Assembly (NCBI GenBank): GCA_017562135.1 | Contig: QEYB01000936.1 | Location: forward strand, 62,001-126,000 | Direction: 5' to 3' | Length of the DNA: 64,000 nt | Source: Dipylidium caninum | Lineage: Eukaryota > Platyhelminthes > Cestoda > Cyclophyllidea > Dipylidiidae | Shown here: in pieces, positions 46,711 to 58,175 of the stretch | Layout of the letters: every line of letters starts with the position of its first letter | How positions within the stretch are numbered: the first letter of the stretch is position 1 | Program-made: the position numbers and the translations under genes | The notes under the pieces: generated by a model | Told to the model about the DNA's origin: nothing | Seen by the model: only the letters and a program-made list of their open reading frames with translations | Database searches by the model: none

Positions 46711-47884
46711 CAATATATTTTTAAAAATATAGTTTATTGTTGGCTAGAAATTTCCTTTCGTTCAATTACAAGAAAGAAATAGAACTTTCCGCTAGATTTT
46801 AAGTATGTTCATTTAGCTGAACTACACCACCTTCCACATCGTAATTAGAAAAAGGCTTTGTTTCGTAAATCGCAAACGGCTGGCTGACTGGCCTGAAAAC
46901 CACTTAGTGCCAAGACGCAACCAAAAGCGGCGAATTTGGTATGGACTCGACAAGGCGCCACTTTGTTCACATTGCCCCATTTCATCCGATCTCTGCCTTC
47001 TTCTTCAACTTCATTATCGATTTCAAACGTCCAACAAAGCAATTGAGAAGGTAAGAATTGATACATTTGAACACCCGATTGTAAATCTGTAAATAAATTG
47101 CATTTCTCCCTACTCACTCATCTACATTACTTCCACACTGGCGCTAACGGAATTACATCCTGTATAAAACATTTGGCATTGCTAATTTTCACTCTACCTG
47201 TGGTATGTTAAAGTCCCGTTAAAATGCGAGCCATTTCCACAACCTTCCATTGCCTTCTACCAACTAAATGACCTTCGCGTCTTGGCTAATGAACTCCCGC
47301 CTTTTGGAATGTCAGTATCCGACCTCCCTTCTCTGCGGATTAGAATTTCTGTAAGGTAATTCCAGGCACAAACCGGTACCAGAGATTTGGCATGTTGTCA
47401 GTACATGGAGCGGATGTAAGTATGGAGAATTAGTGGGATCACAGAGCGTGGGAGGCCTACTTCCAATCTGGTATTAATTACTTCAAGTTTCGTCACCCTC
47501 TTAGTGAATGTTTTCCAGTAGAGATGTGGAGAACATTAATTGGTGTAGTAATTTTTCTAGCTAATGAAAGCTCGCGAAATCCAAAGATTTATTCTTTTTG
47601 CAATACCTCTTATTATTTATGAGCTATTAGGAGTGCAGCTAAGTCGGGGAATTGAGGTGTGGTGGTTACAACAGAGGGAGTGAGAGAATGGACGTTCCAT
47701 CCATGTTAAAAACGTGGAGTCTAAAAGAGAAATACGAAATAGTGAGATCCTGTCGCCATGAAGCTGCTTCCAACAGTTTTATCCGCGTTACAGTAATTTC
47801 ACCGTAGTCTAGCTCTGTGGCAAACCTCGTTGGGTCATTATTAGTCCAGAATGGTGCAAAACTGTTAAAGTCGATTTTTATGGC
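46711..47884. other. Region with two exon-like minus-strand fragments
   Basis: Possible minus-strand coding pieces: 47091-46845 (LLCWTFEIDNEVEEEGRDR ... CDLRNKAFF then stop) after a TTTACAG acceptor, and about 47855-47666 (FAPFWTNNDPTRFATELDYG ... SILSLPLL then stop) after a TTTAACAG acceptor. Either could be a 3' exon of the minus-strand membrane-protein gene. Their entry phases (1 and 2) do not fit directly onto its last assigned exon (phase 0), so they are not joined here. Confidence 0.25.
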
Positions 47885-49319
47885 AAGTGCGCGATTTATG
47901 CTTCCGCTACGAAAACACGCAAAAGTTCTAACCAAAAAAGAACAAAAAAATTGGATATTAAGCACACTTAAACTTGCATCAACTAACAGTCGAATAACAC
48001 CATAGCAACGAGTGGTAATGGCTTCTCCTGAACAATGAAATATTGCCTCAGTGAAAAGCGGGCTTGTGCTACACCCGTCATACCTTAGGCATTCAAGAGG
48101 GAACCGGGAAGCGGGGTATGCTGTGTACTCGAGTAGGAGATGTGCACTTAAGGAATATCGTGTTGGGCAACCTCTCCACCCTTGTTTGGTGGCAAGTCAA
48201 TGGAGAGTGACAAACACCCGGTGCAAACTGCGACTCGAATGTGTTCGCGGGACCTGACAGGTAAACAGAGGGAGAAGAGCAGAAGGTGGCAGGTCACGAA
48301 GCCGGTGGAATTTACGGACGACGTATCAGTCAGCCGGACTAAAGGCCGGCTTGAGTGGCGGTGGTGGCAACTGAAGGCACTGTAATCTAGAGATTTTGGC
48401 ATGTGTGGTGCATACTTTTCGGTGGAAATATTGCTTTGGCCACTAAGTCATTGCGGATTTGCAATAAGAATGAAAGTCGCCATTTCTGCTTAAAAATGTG
48501 ACTTGATTCAAGTAGACACTGTCCGCTCTTGTCGATGACCTCCTGTCATCGTTCAGGGAGTGTTATGTTCCCACTTTCATGAAATATGCGAGTTTTGCTA
48601 TGAGAAAACGGAATAAAGTGTGATTTGACATCATTAGAGTCATTGAATACTCAAGCTTTTCAGCAGTGCCGCATCAAAAGATAAAGTAAATGGCCGTCTG
48701 AAGGCGCCATGTCAGGGCTACTTGGCGGATGTGCCAACGCATCCCAACCCAGATCCACTCACTGCCTGTTGGCGAGTGACCGGAGATGTTTGGGGCGTTG
48801 ACTTATTTATCACGGTGGACAACAACGCCCTTACGTCGATTGGCCACTTCTGTCACCTTTCCTCATATCTCATTGCTCAACTTGGCGAGTTGGTGGACGT
48901 ACACGTTTGTATTTGCCCTTTGAATCCTACCAGACTGACAGCACATTCCTTTGTGGTGATTCGCGCCTTTCGACGTCGTCTTAGCCGGTTCATCTCACAA
49001 CACCGATGATCTCTTCCGATTGACGTTCTTCCAGACTATCAACTTTTTGTCGCCAGCAAGTAGTCGTTTCAGAAAAGCATCAATTTCGTTGCGTTGCATA
49101 GCCACGCTTTTTGATTTTACTTCCAAGGCATGCATGAGATACATTGAGATTCTCTGACGATCTGAAGCGACGATGACCTCCATTGATGAGGGTCCCATCG
49201 ACTCCAACTACACGAACGGCCAGATCGTTGAGCATTTTTCAGTAAAAAATAATCCCCAGAATGAAATGTGCCAAATCAAATTTCACACTGCCTTTCTTTC
49301 AGAGCTTCATTCCCACATA
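47885..49319 (-). mobile_element. Mariner-derived repeat copy C (inverted relative to D)
   Basis: 1.435-kb unit almost identical to the reverse complement of 51189-52627. On the minus strand, from 49319 downward, it encodes degenerate mariner transposase: the CRNEALKERQCEIWF region, then ASDRQRISM and RNEIDAFLKRLLAGDKK (the FLKR.VTGDEKW block) at about 49160-49040, then the HPPYSPDLAPSD-like block further down. The unit starts inside the transposase, so copy C lacks the N-terminal coding part. About 600 bp beyond the transposase C-terminus (47885-48500) is also shared with D but has no coding signal. Confidence 0.85.
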
Positions 49320-49329
49320 CGGCACATAA

Positions 49330-49590
49330 CTTCTTGTGTGCCTGCTATGCCTCCTTGTCTTTTCGGGAATAATACAACCTCTCTTGTTCTCCCAGTAATA
49401 AATGAAGATAAACACAATACCAAAGAGAACTAAACCATATAGCTTTTTACTAAAAGAAAGAGAGAAGTCCAAACAATAAAAAAACATAGTTGAAGCATGT
49501 TGAATGCGTTAATGAAACAAAATCAAATGTAAAATCCATCTATAAGAAGGTCTCCGATCACTTAGTTGCCCATAAATCAGATTAAGCAGA
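49330..49590. repeat. Diverged direct repeat R1
   Basis: About 260 bp matching 50300-50560 in the same orientation at very roughly 75% by eye. Shared blocks include GAATAATACAACCT-like, CCAGTAATAAAT, and GAGAGAAGTCCAAACAATAA. It begins immediately beside copy C. It could be old long terminal repeats, or two copies of an intronic repeat. Confidence 0.55.
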
Positions 49591-50003
49591 CTCCAAGCCA
49601 CGATCTCAAAAACTAGTAGTGAGATCAAATGTCTCAGTATCTCGCTGGTACCACTATGTGTAATGCAATCACACCAACAACAAATGATGCGGAATATGTA
49701 GCCTCATGAGTAAACCCACATAGTTTGAAGTAAAACAGACAATACCTTACGTCACAGGAATAGCACATCGTATAATGCAGAGATTGTCGTTCGTCGGCTT
49801 ATATTTCTTATAGACTACCACAAGTGTACACTTAAGTCTCTTTTAGTTCTCCGTCCTAATGTCAACAAGGGTGGCTGCAAATGAGGCACATTAAACATGA
49901 CAAAACTGCGACATCCAGCTCTCTTTTGCCCACCCCTTAAGGCCGAGGTGCTAAGGAGTGGGCAGTATGAAAAGACCTCGATCAACAATAAAAACCCACT
50001 TAC

Positions 50004-53000
50004 TCGACTATTTACTGGGTGTTTACGATACTGTTTATTGCCAACTCCGGCTTCCTGGGAATACGATAGCGGAATTATGGGACAGGAAGATGAAGAGGAG
50101 CAAGTACTCTTTTGTAAAGGGGCCCCCTTCAACCTCAACCCACGCTCCTCATTCTCCTTTAGTGCAGACTCAATTGCTTGTTCAATCCACAGGGTCAAAT
50201 CACTACGTATATCCGGGTCCTCAACTTCAGACGGTTTGTCTAAAATAAGGTAGAGAAAATGTACCGACATGAAATTCACAGGACAATTAGTTTTTGGAAC
50301 ACTTAGGACACTTGCTGGCTATGCCTACTTGCCTTTTGAGAAATAATACAACCTGTCTGAGGGTGTGCACCTTATTTATCCAGTAATAAATTAGATAAAA
50401 ACAAAATCTAAAAACTAAACGATATGACTTCTTAATAAATGATAGAGAGAAGTCCAAACAATAAGAAAAACTGTAGGTGAAGTATGTTGAACACAATGAC
50501 CATACAAAAGTAAATGTGAATTCCATTTGTCACGAAATCCCCAATCGCCTTGTCTGTAACTCAATAACTCAGGGGGGGAGGCAATAAAGATGAAATAAAT
50601 GAGGAATGTTAATTACTTTTCTCTCTCTTTCGCTTTTTAGATCTCCTTCACTCCTTCCCCACGCCAATTTTGTGGATGCTTGTATTTCACCTGGTTACAT
50701 GTGAACTTTTCGTGACTGAATCGTTATCCGCAATTTGTATTTGGTGTGGGTGTGGCTAAGTGACAGGGCAGCTATACCTCATCGTCTCGCATCGCCATTT
50801 CCGTCCTCTCGGGGAATATTAGTTTAGGTACGGGACAACACAAATCCAACATTCACCAACATGTTGGTACACTATTTTCTAGCGGTTAGTACATGTGTCA
50901 AGAGAGTTAGACTTATAGGCATATCTCTAAAAGGGGAATAGTTTTTATGCGAATCAACTAAAGGTAAATCACATTCGCTGTTTTAAATGGATGCAAAAGC
51001 AAGTAACATAATTACCGCCTACTATAACAACCAAAAAATGGTATTTTTGTGTCATTCTGGGCTAATAATTACCCAACGATTTAGATCATTGAGCTAGGCC
51101 ACGGCAGAATGGCGGTGACCTGGTGGAAGGTGCTTCAAGTCGACAGGATGTCAATACACGGTGTTACGGTTTCAGGCTCTCCATGCTTTATGTGGGAATG
51201 AAGCTCTGAAAGAAAGGCAGTGTGAAATTTGATTTGGCACATTTCATTCTGGGGATTATTTTTTACTGAAAAATGCTCAACGATCTGGCCGTTCGTGTAG
51301 TTGGAGTCGATGAGACCCTCATCAATGGAGGCCATCGTCGCTTCAGATCGTCAGAGAATCTCAATGTATCGCATGCATGCCTTGGAAGTAAAATCAAAAA
51401 GCGTGGCTATGCAACGCAACGAAATTGATGCTTTTCTGAAACGACTACTTGCTGGCGACAAAAAGTTGATAGTCTGGAAGAACGTCAATCGGAAGAGATC
51501 ATCGGTGTTGTGAGATGAACCGGCTAAGACGACGTCGAAAGGCGCGAATCACCACAAAGGAATGTGCTGTCAGTCTGGTAGGATTCAAAGGGCAAATACA
51601 AACGTGTACGTCCACCAACTCGCCAAGTTGAGCAATGAGATATGAGGAAAGGTGACAGAAGTGGCCAATCGACGTAAGGGCGTTGTTGTCCACCTGTGAT
51701 AAATAAGTCAACGCCCCAAACATCTCCGGTCACTGCCAAACAGGCAGTGAGTGGATCTGGGTTGGGATGCGTTGGCACATCCGCCAAGTAGCCCTGACAT
51801 GGCGCCTTCAGACGGCCATTTACTTTATCTTTTGATGCGGCACTGCTGAAAAGCTTGAGTATTCAATGACTCTAATGATGTCAAATCACACTTTATTCCG
51901 TTTTCTCATAGCAAAACTCGCATATTTCATGAAAGTGGAACCATATCAATCACTGAACGATGACAGGAGGTCATCGACAAGAGCGGACAGTGTCTACTTG
52001 AATCAAGTCACATTTTTAAGCAGAAATGGCGACTTTTCATTCTTATTGCAAATCCGCAATGACTTAGTGGCCAAAGCAATATTTTCACCGAAAAGTATGC
52101 ACCACACATGCCAAAATCTCTAGATTACAGTGCCTTCAGTTGCCTTACCACCGCCACCACTCAAGCGGCCTTTAGTCCGGCTGACTGATACGTCGTCCGT
52201 AAATTCCACCGGCTTCGTGACTGCCACCTTCTGCTCTTCTCCCTCTGTTTACCTGTCAGGTCCCGCGAACACATTCGAGTCGCAGTTTGCACCGGGTGTT
52301 TGTCACTCTCCATTAACTTGCCACCAAACAAGGGTGGAGAGGTTGCCCAACACGATATTCCTTAAGTGCACATCTCCTACTCGAGTACACAGCATACCCC
52401 GCTTCCCGGTTCCCTCTTGAATGCCTAAGGTATGACGGGTGTAGCACAAGCCCGCTTTTCACTGAGGCAATATTTCATTGTTCAGGAGAAGCCATTACCA
52501 CTCGTTGCTATGGTGTTATTCGACTGTTAGTTGATGCAAGTTTAAGTGTGCTTAATATCCAATTTTTTTTTCTTTTTTGGTTAGAACTTTTGCGTGTTTT
52601 CGTAGCGGAAGCATAAATCGCGCACTTCAGTGACCTCTGCCTCAGAAAATTAACTTGGCATCCACATCGTGAGAGGGGCAAATGTTTAAGCCTAAGGGGA
52701 CGGCGGCGTCTTTTTGGTGCTACGAGTTCATTAGAATGCTAACAAAGTTAATAAAGGTATTGAATTTTTTGGAATGACTTGTTGCAGATCTAGAATTAGA
52801 TGGTAGCAAGTTATATCCACACAATCACATTTTGGATTATGGCCAAGTGCTAATGGGCACAATGGGGACGCACAATGAGATTTTGATCATTTCCTTCTCC
52901 TTCACTTTAGTCTTCCCTAACCTAATATATTTAGCTTAGAAGTAATGAATTTAATTTAATCACCAGGAGAAAGCTTTTTCTCTTCCTTCCTCTCTCCATC

Positions 53001-56000
53001 AAACTAAGTTGGCAAGTTAATACAGGGACAGAGATTGGATGTTACAATTTCGACTCGCAAGTGGAACTGGGGAATAAATATTTTGCACGAGAATTCGATC
53101 TTCTCTATAAATAGAAGCCATTGCTTTCCCGTGACAGCCATCGACTTGAAACACCGTGAGCACTGGGATAATGGGGAAAGTGATCGAGAGGTCCGTCGCC
53201 ACTTCCTAATTGTATTTACTTTATTTGCCTTACTGTGAGTCATTAAAAGACGTTTACCTTGTTTTCCCACGTACGACACAAAGTTTGTTGTTATAGTTTG
53301 AAACTATGAAAACGAGACATCTACGATCTCTGAAAAATCGGACTCTTGTGGGAAGGGGAGACTCAAATAACCTGCTGTAACTCTCTATCCATCATTCCCT
53401 CCAACACAATAAAAAGCAGGATTGGAGTGTTTGACCGTTTAGCTTTCCCTCAGTCATGGAGACGAAAGGTTTTAAAGGACTGATTTTTGGTGCATAAGCA
53501 TTCACATAGAGAGAGGTACTTCTTGTAGGGAAATACACGAAGCAAATGGGATTACTGTAATGGTGTTTCTGACGACGATGATGATGAATTAGAGCTGCAC
53601 AGTCTCGAATGGCGTCCACAGTTTTATCCCTCTAAAAATTAGATAGCTGCAAGCAAGAATGGTCATGTCGCAACCACACCTCAGACCTGCCGCTGACTCG
53701 GATCTTATCACAAGGAAGGAGGCTAAAAGATAAAAGATTAAACGAGGAAAGTAAGGTAGACGTGTAGGTGGAAGACTCAACTGCGTACTGTTGTCGCGGC
53801 CGATTCAACTCACCGAAGGCATTAAAAGAGTAGACGGCGAGCACCAAGATAATGGCCACATGGATTGCCTCCTCCTCTCCCATGAACGAGGCGTAGGTAA
53901 GAGTTAAACATATGCCTAAAATGTACATAGGGTTGTTTAAAGTCACCTCAATTTTCGTGGATACATAACAAGAGGTCCAATTTATTATGGGTAGAAGTAG
54001 TCAAAAATGAACGCTAAAAAGACCCTGAGGCAAGAAGTATAATGTGAGTGTTAGGTCCACTAAGTAAGAAAAAGTGGTTATTCCGATTTTTATACTACTA
54101 AAGAAGCGGGCCTCTAACAAGGCAGACATATGTGCCAAACCCCTAAGTGGACTTTCTTCTGTATCCTCAACCTTTTTTAGCCTCTACCTTTAAAAAGCCA
54201 CTTTAAATATTGGTGAATATACGCGACTTACCCAATTTGAAGGCACAGATGGTTAGGATTTTGGCATGAAGTTCATTAGGAACCCGGGAGATATGTGCGA
54301 GAGACTAGGGAGAAAAATATAGGGAGAGAGGAGGAGACATAAAATCAAGGATGATTACGATTTTGAAGCAATATTTTTCTCCATTGGCTGGTGTACTAAC
54401 CGAGATGACCGAGAGAAAAATAAGCAGACTGAGAAGTCGAAGCCACCAGATGACGATGGGACTTCGTCCACGGTGAATCGAGGCAAAGTTACCCAGTATC
54501 TGACCGATCTACAATGTCCGGTAATCACCAGAACAATAAAATAGGTTCTACGACATTCCAGGGGAAAATGAAGGGATGATAAACTGTCTTAATTTGTAGT
54601 TTGGTGAAATCCATGTGGTTAGGGCTTATCTTAGCAGTTTTTAGCTCAATTTTTTTAGGAAGTGCTTTGGGTCCGCACTTCTGCAGAGGAAGAAATTATC
54701 CTTTATTATAAGAGGGGTAGTCTATTCACCCTACTTCTCATCGTTGACACTTTAGGAAAGTTGAAGAAATTATGCTGACCGAAAAATCTTTTGAGATAGG
54801 TATAGAAATGTTCTAAAAATACATATAGCCTTTAAGTATGCTCAAAATTTACTTTAACTGTTTGAAATCAGCTGGAGAGGTTAACATTGAACTCACTCTT
54901 AACTACTTTGCTACACTGCTAGCGTTAGTACTTAAAAAGTTGACCTTATAAATGACGGTAATGCGCTTTTGAAGTGTGTTGTAAGTTTATTTAGTCATAC
55001 ACGCTTTCGTTGAGGCCATTTTGGATTTGGGCATGCATTAAATTATTTTGACAATGACGTTGGCATCTCTTTCAACACCCTAAATAAATTTAGATGCAAT
55101 AAAATCTAACTTTAGGAAAACTCTGATCGCAATAAAAACAGTTCCCAAATAAAAATGTGGTTACTCGTACCTTTTTTGCCTCAAAGTATTACTGTGATTA
55201 TTGAAACCGCACCTATAAATTAAAACTCCCGCATCACGTGAAAATAAAAGTCTTTCCAACTATTGCCCAAAAATAAAGTGTACTGCATGCATGAAGACTT
55301 ATAATGCCAAAACTCCTGCCTTGGTCACTGTCGCACCCGAAATAGGCGGGGTGAGGAGCGACGTGAGAGTTTGGAATTCGGCCAAATCTTTGTTTACCTC
55401 TCGACACATTCATATGCCCCACTACAGTCGCTGCTCTCCCCTGTCGCCTGATTTACTCCCGTTCCGTTATTTATGCTCTGAGTTTATGTAAGTTACAGAA
55501 CGTACACTTTACACACATGCACACATACAAATAAACACAGAGCGAGGAAAGAAGCCCATCTATATAAATGAATATTTATTCAAGCATATACGAACAGTTA
55601 CTTGAGTGCGCGCGCATAGCCCCAAATGTAAGTAACCATAGGCATAAATAAAGGCACACACATGAACACAAATAATCACAGACATACGTACATCTATTTA
55701 GGCATTTATATTTGCCTTCGTATACTTCTCTGCACACATACATTTTCAGACTAAAGAAAATGTTAGAAGGCAGCAATATTATTTCACGTAGTTTAAATGT
55801 ATTGGTCTAATGTTAAACAGGCAGGGAATTCTCTACCGTAGTCCATCAACAAAACGTACGCTAAGTCAACGATGCTATAGTTGGTCATAAAAATATAAGT
55901 AAAAGGGGTACCGAGAATGAAACGAAAAGTCGTATGCACGTGTGTGATTTTACGAGAGGCTTACCTTGGATACTGAGCCCTCCCCAGCTCTATCGCCTAC

Positions 56001-58175
56001 ACCGAGGATCTTTCGTGTCTTAAACCGATTTAGTTGACCATTGGTCCGATTCCCTCTACAGTACCACAAATATTTTCAGTAAGTAGTCTAGTGACGGATA
56101 GCCTCGTGGTATAAAGCTTTCAAGTTTTACAAAATCTGATGAGACCTTCATCCCCTCTTCCTTTTCCTCCACCGTGAGGCAACGTCCCGTGGGTCAAAAT
56201 GATCTTGTCGTATATCATTTATGAGACACTGCAGCCCACTTTAAGATGTGATAATAAATTGTTTACAAAACTATGAAGCCTTGAAATAACTCTCCGTGAT
56301 TAGTGTTTTTCAGGGCAAAATTAAGACTACAGTCCACTAAATACAAAATTTCCCGCATGTTGTTGTTGATAAGCACGGAAAATGACGCTGAGAATAATGG
56401 GAATGAGGGTGAGAAATGTATAAAAAGGTTGTTTTTTGTGATTAAGTAAAAAATAGAGCGAAAATAAAATTCTCACCCATCATCATCCATTATAGCATTA
56501 TAGTGAGTCGCCACAATTAGGTAAGCTTTATAAATAAGAATGACCCCTTGACCAATGCAACTGGCTCTTTTTTTAGCCCGCCCCCCTCAGCAGTCCCACT
56601 TCCTTCCCCAACCGGTCATGCCATTGGCTGTCAGTGTAGGTTTAAAAATCAATGTGCAAAACGCCACTGGGGGGGAAGTCAGCAGAAGGGGAAAACATTT
56701 CCTACAATGCGACCGTCAAGTTGAGGGTGGTGGTGTTGTTGTTGTTATTGTTTGGATTGGAGGTACCATTTTTTTTTTCAAAACCCGCCTAATTAAGGAG
56801 TAAGAGGGTAGGAAAGACTGGGGGAGGTGGTGATAGGGAGAGACCAAAGGGATAGAGTGACAACGCCATTTAGAATAAATACACGGAAGCAGAGGAAGCT
56901 AAAAGTCTCCACGCGCTCAAATGACACAGCTTGAATTCATAGGGCTGGCTTTTTTATAGTCTCTCACATTGTCTTAGATACCACCTTTAAGAAGGTTTGG
57001 TCCCATTAAGGGCATACTTTTTAGTGCAACAAAATCTTTTTCGCGCAGGTGCAATCGAGGAAGGAAATTTTCAAATAATTACCCAGAATAGCCTTGGTTT
57101 CAGTTAAGCATATTGAATATACTCTTGTCGCCGCTGGGTCCCACGAAGACCTACGTGGAGGGAAAAGGCGGATAGAAATCGACCAAAAGCACATACTTCC
57201 CTTAAAACGAATCGGGAGTAGATAACGGAGCTCTTTGGAATGGTCGAGAAAGCTTTAGAAGGATCAGGACTTAAGTTTGCTGGCTGCATACACCGAAATC
57301 GACGATTGTGATCTAGACTAAAGTATTATGCAGCGCCCCGTGTTTCATGTTTCAAAGCCGTCATTACTCCTCATTACTACATCAAACCGCTTCTTTTCGG
57401 CTGCGCAAGTCGAATTTTGTTATCCCTAGATTCACCATCAAGGACTACGTCTCTTCAAGGAAATTGCAAGCCGCATGACGTCCCACAAGAAGCAGATGCA
57501 AGCATATTTACATTAGAGCACGTGGGTGTTCGAGGCTCGGTAGAGGCACATGATGTCCTCAAACCGCGAATCGGATAAGGTTAGGTTTTGCGCTCGACTC
57601 AACCTCCCATCTAAGATCGAGGTCACCCCTCCGGGGATCTTGGGTCGGCTGTTTGCCGGGACCGAAGTTATACCTCAGCGTCCTCATCTAGATCCAAGAA
57701 GACAGACTGATGAAGGTGTTTGCAGACGAGGAGGAGACTGACGTCCACTTCGGGGATTAGATTTAATAACCTTTGGATTGTATTCATCCCTGACCCTGAC
57801 AAACCGTCCCTATTTAGGTTCGCATACTGTACCTGTGTCGTGCCATATGATTTCTTGTTATATGTATAATTGCTCCCCAAAAATAAATGTTAAAGGTAAC
57901 CGTTCCGTCACAGGCATTTGTCGTTAATTTTAAAGCTAGTGAAGACGCTGAATTCAGGAAAATGGGAAGGAGAGACTGGAAACGGCGTCGTTGATTCACT
58001 ATTAGATAGCAGAGAAGTAATGAAGCGTGGCGGTTAAATAATTCACATTAGCCCAGATGCAGACAGAAGATAACTGGATGCAATCCATATTGTCGTCGTC
58101 AAGACATTTCAACAAAGTTGTCCAAACGATGTCCAAGTTGCAGATTTCCCGAATTTGCAGTGAGGTGCAACAATT
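50004..58175 (-). CDS. Unrecognised multi-pass membrane protein, partial gene model
   Basis: Chain of minus-strand exons with good splice sites and agreeing phases: 58175-58047 (least sure), 57832-57674, 57283-57155, 56018-55965, 54508-54401, 54304-54232, 53915-53814, 50239-50004. Translations in order include REICNLDIVWTTLLKCLDDD; NTIQRLLNLIPEVDVSLLLV and CKHLHQSVFLDLDEDAE; SVIYSRFVLREVCAFGRFLS; TRKILGVGDRAGEGSVSK; HRGRSPIVIWWLRLLSLLIF; HAKILTICAFKLG running into ICLTLTYASFMGEEEA; HVAIILVLAVYSFNAF; and SDLTLWIEQAIESALKENEE. At least three hydrophobic segments look membrane-spanning. The next-to-first exons vaguely recall F-box-like text, but I do not claim it. Start codon and 3' end are missing. 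The family was not recognised. Repeat D lies in the last intron, and C lies beyond the last exon. Confidence 0.5.
50300..50560. repeat. Diverged direct repeat R2
   Basis: Partner of 49330-49590, about 970 bp away. The two repeats bracket the exon at 50004-50239 of the minus-strand membrane-protein gene. No internal polyprotein or primer-binding site is visible, so an LTR interpretation is unproven. Confidence 0.55.
51189..52627 (+). mobile_element. Mariner-derived repeat copy D (inverted relative to C)
   Basis: Plus-strand degenerate mariner transposase in recognisable order: CGNEALKERQCEI-stop-FGTFHSGDYF (the WF.KFRSGDF block, near 51195-51265), RNEIDAFLKRLLAGDKKL (near 51420-51470), ANRRKGVVVHL (the RPELANRKGV block), LGWDALAHPPSSPDMAPSDG (third-Asp block, near 51755-51815) and SGTISITER-stop-QEVIDKSG (the family C-terminus, near 51940-51985). 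Stops and frameshifts are frequent. The remaining ~640 bp to 52627 are shared with copy C but have no coding signal. The GDK at the first catalytic block retains Asp, but the following Glu is Lys. Confidence 0.88.
52628..53813. other. Intronic/intergenic DNA upstream of copy D
   Basis: Lies within the long last intron of the minus-strand membrane-protein model. Short overlapping frames at 53004-53279 have no motifs. Nothing recognised. Confidence 0.4.
54509..57154. other. Long introns of the membrane-protein model
   Basis: Apart from the 54-bp exon at 55965-56018 I recognise no genes. Around 55505-55745 lies a CA/TA-rich stretch with imperfect CACACA and ACATAC units. A plus frame at 55291-55491 has no motifs. 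Confidence 0.4.

Noticed and set aside
48722..49009. 95-codon plus-strand frame in repeat copy C
   Set aside because: It is antisense to the mariner transposase remains, and its counterpart in copy D is frameshifted.
54440..54530. Plus-strand reading VNRGKVTQYLTDLQCP ending at a GTAATC
   Set aside because: The minus-strand reading of the same bases gives a hydrophobic exon with proper acceptor and donor in phase with neighbours, which is the better explanation.
55505..55745. CA/ACAT-rich stretch considered as a CRISPR or satellite array
   Set aside because: Units are imperfect and irregular with no constant repeat-spacer spacing, and the genome is eukaryotic. It is simple-sequence DNA.
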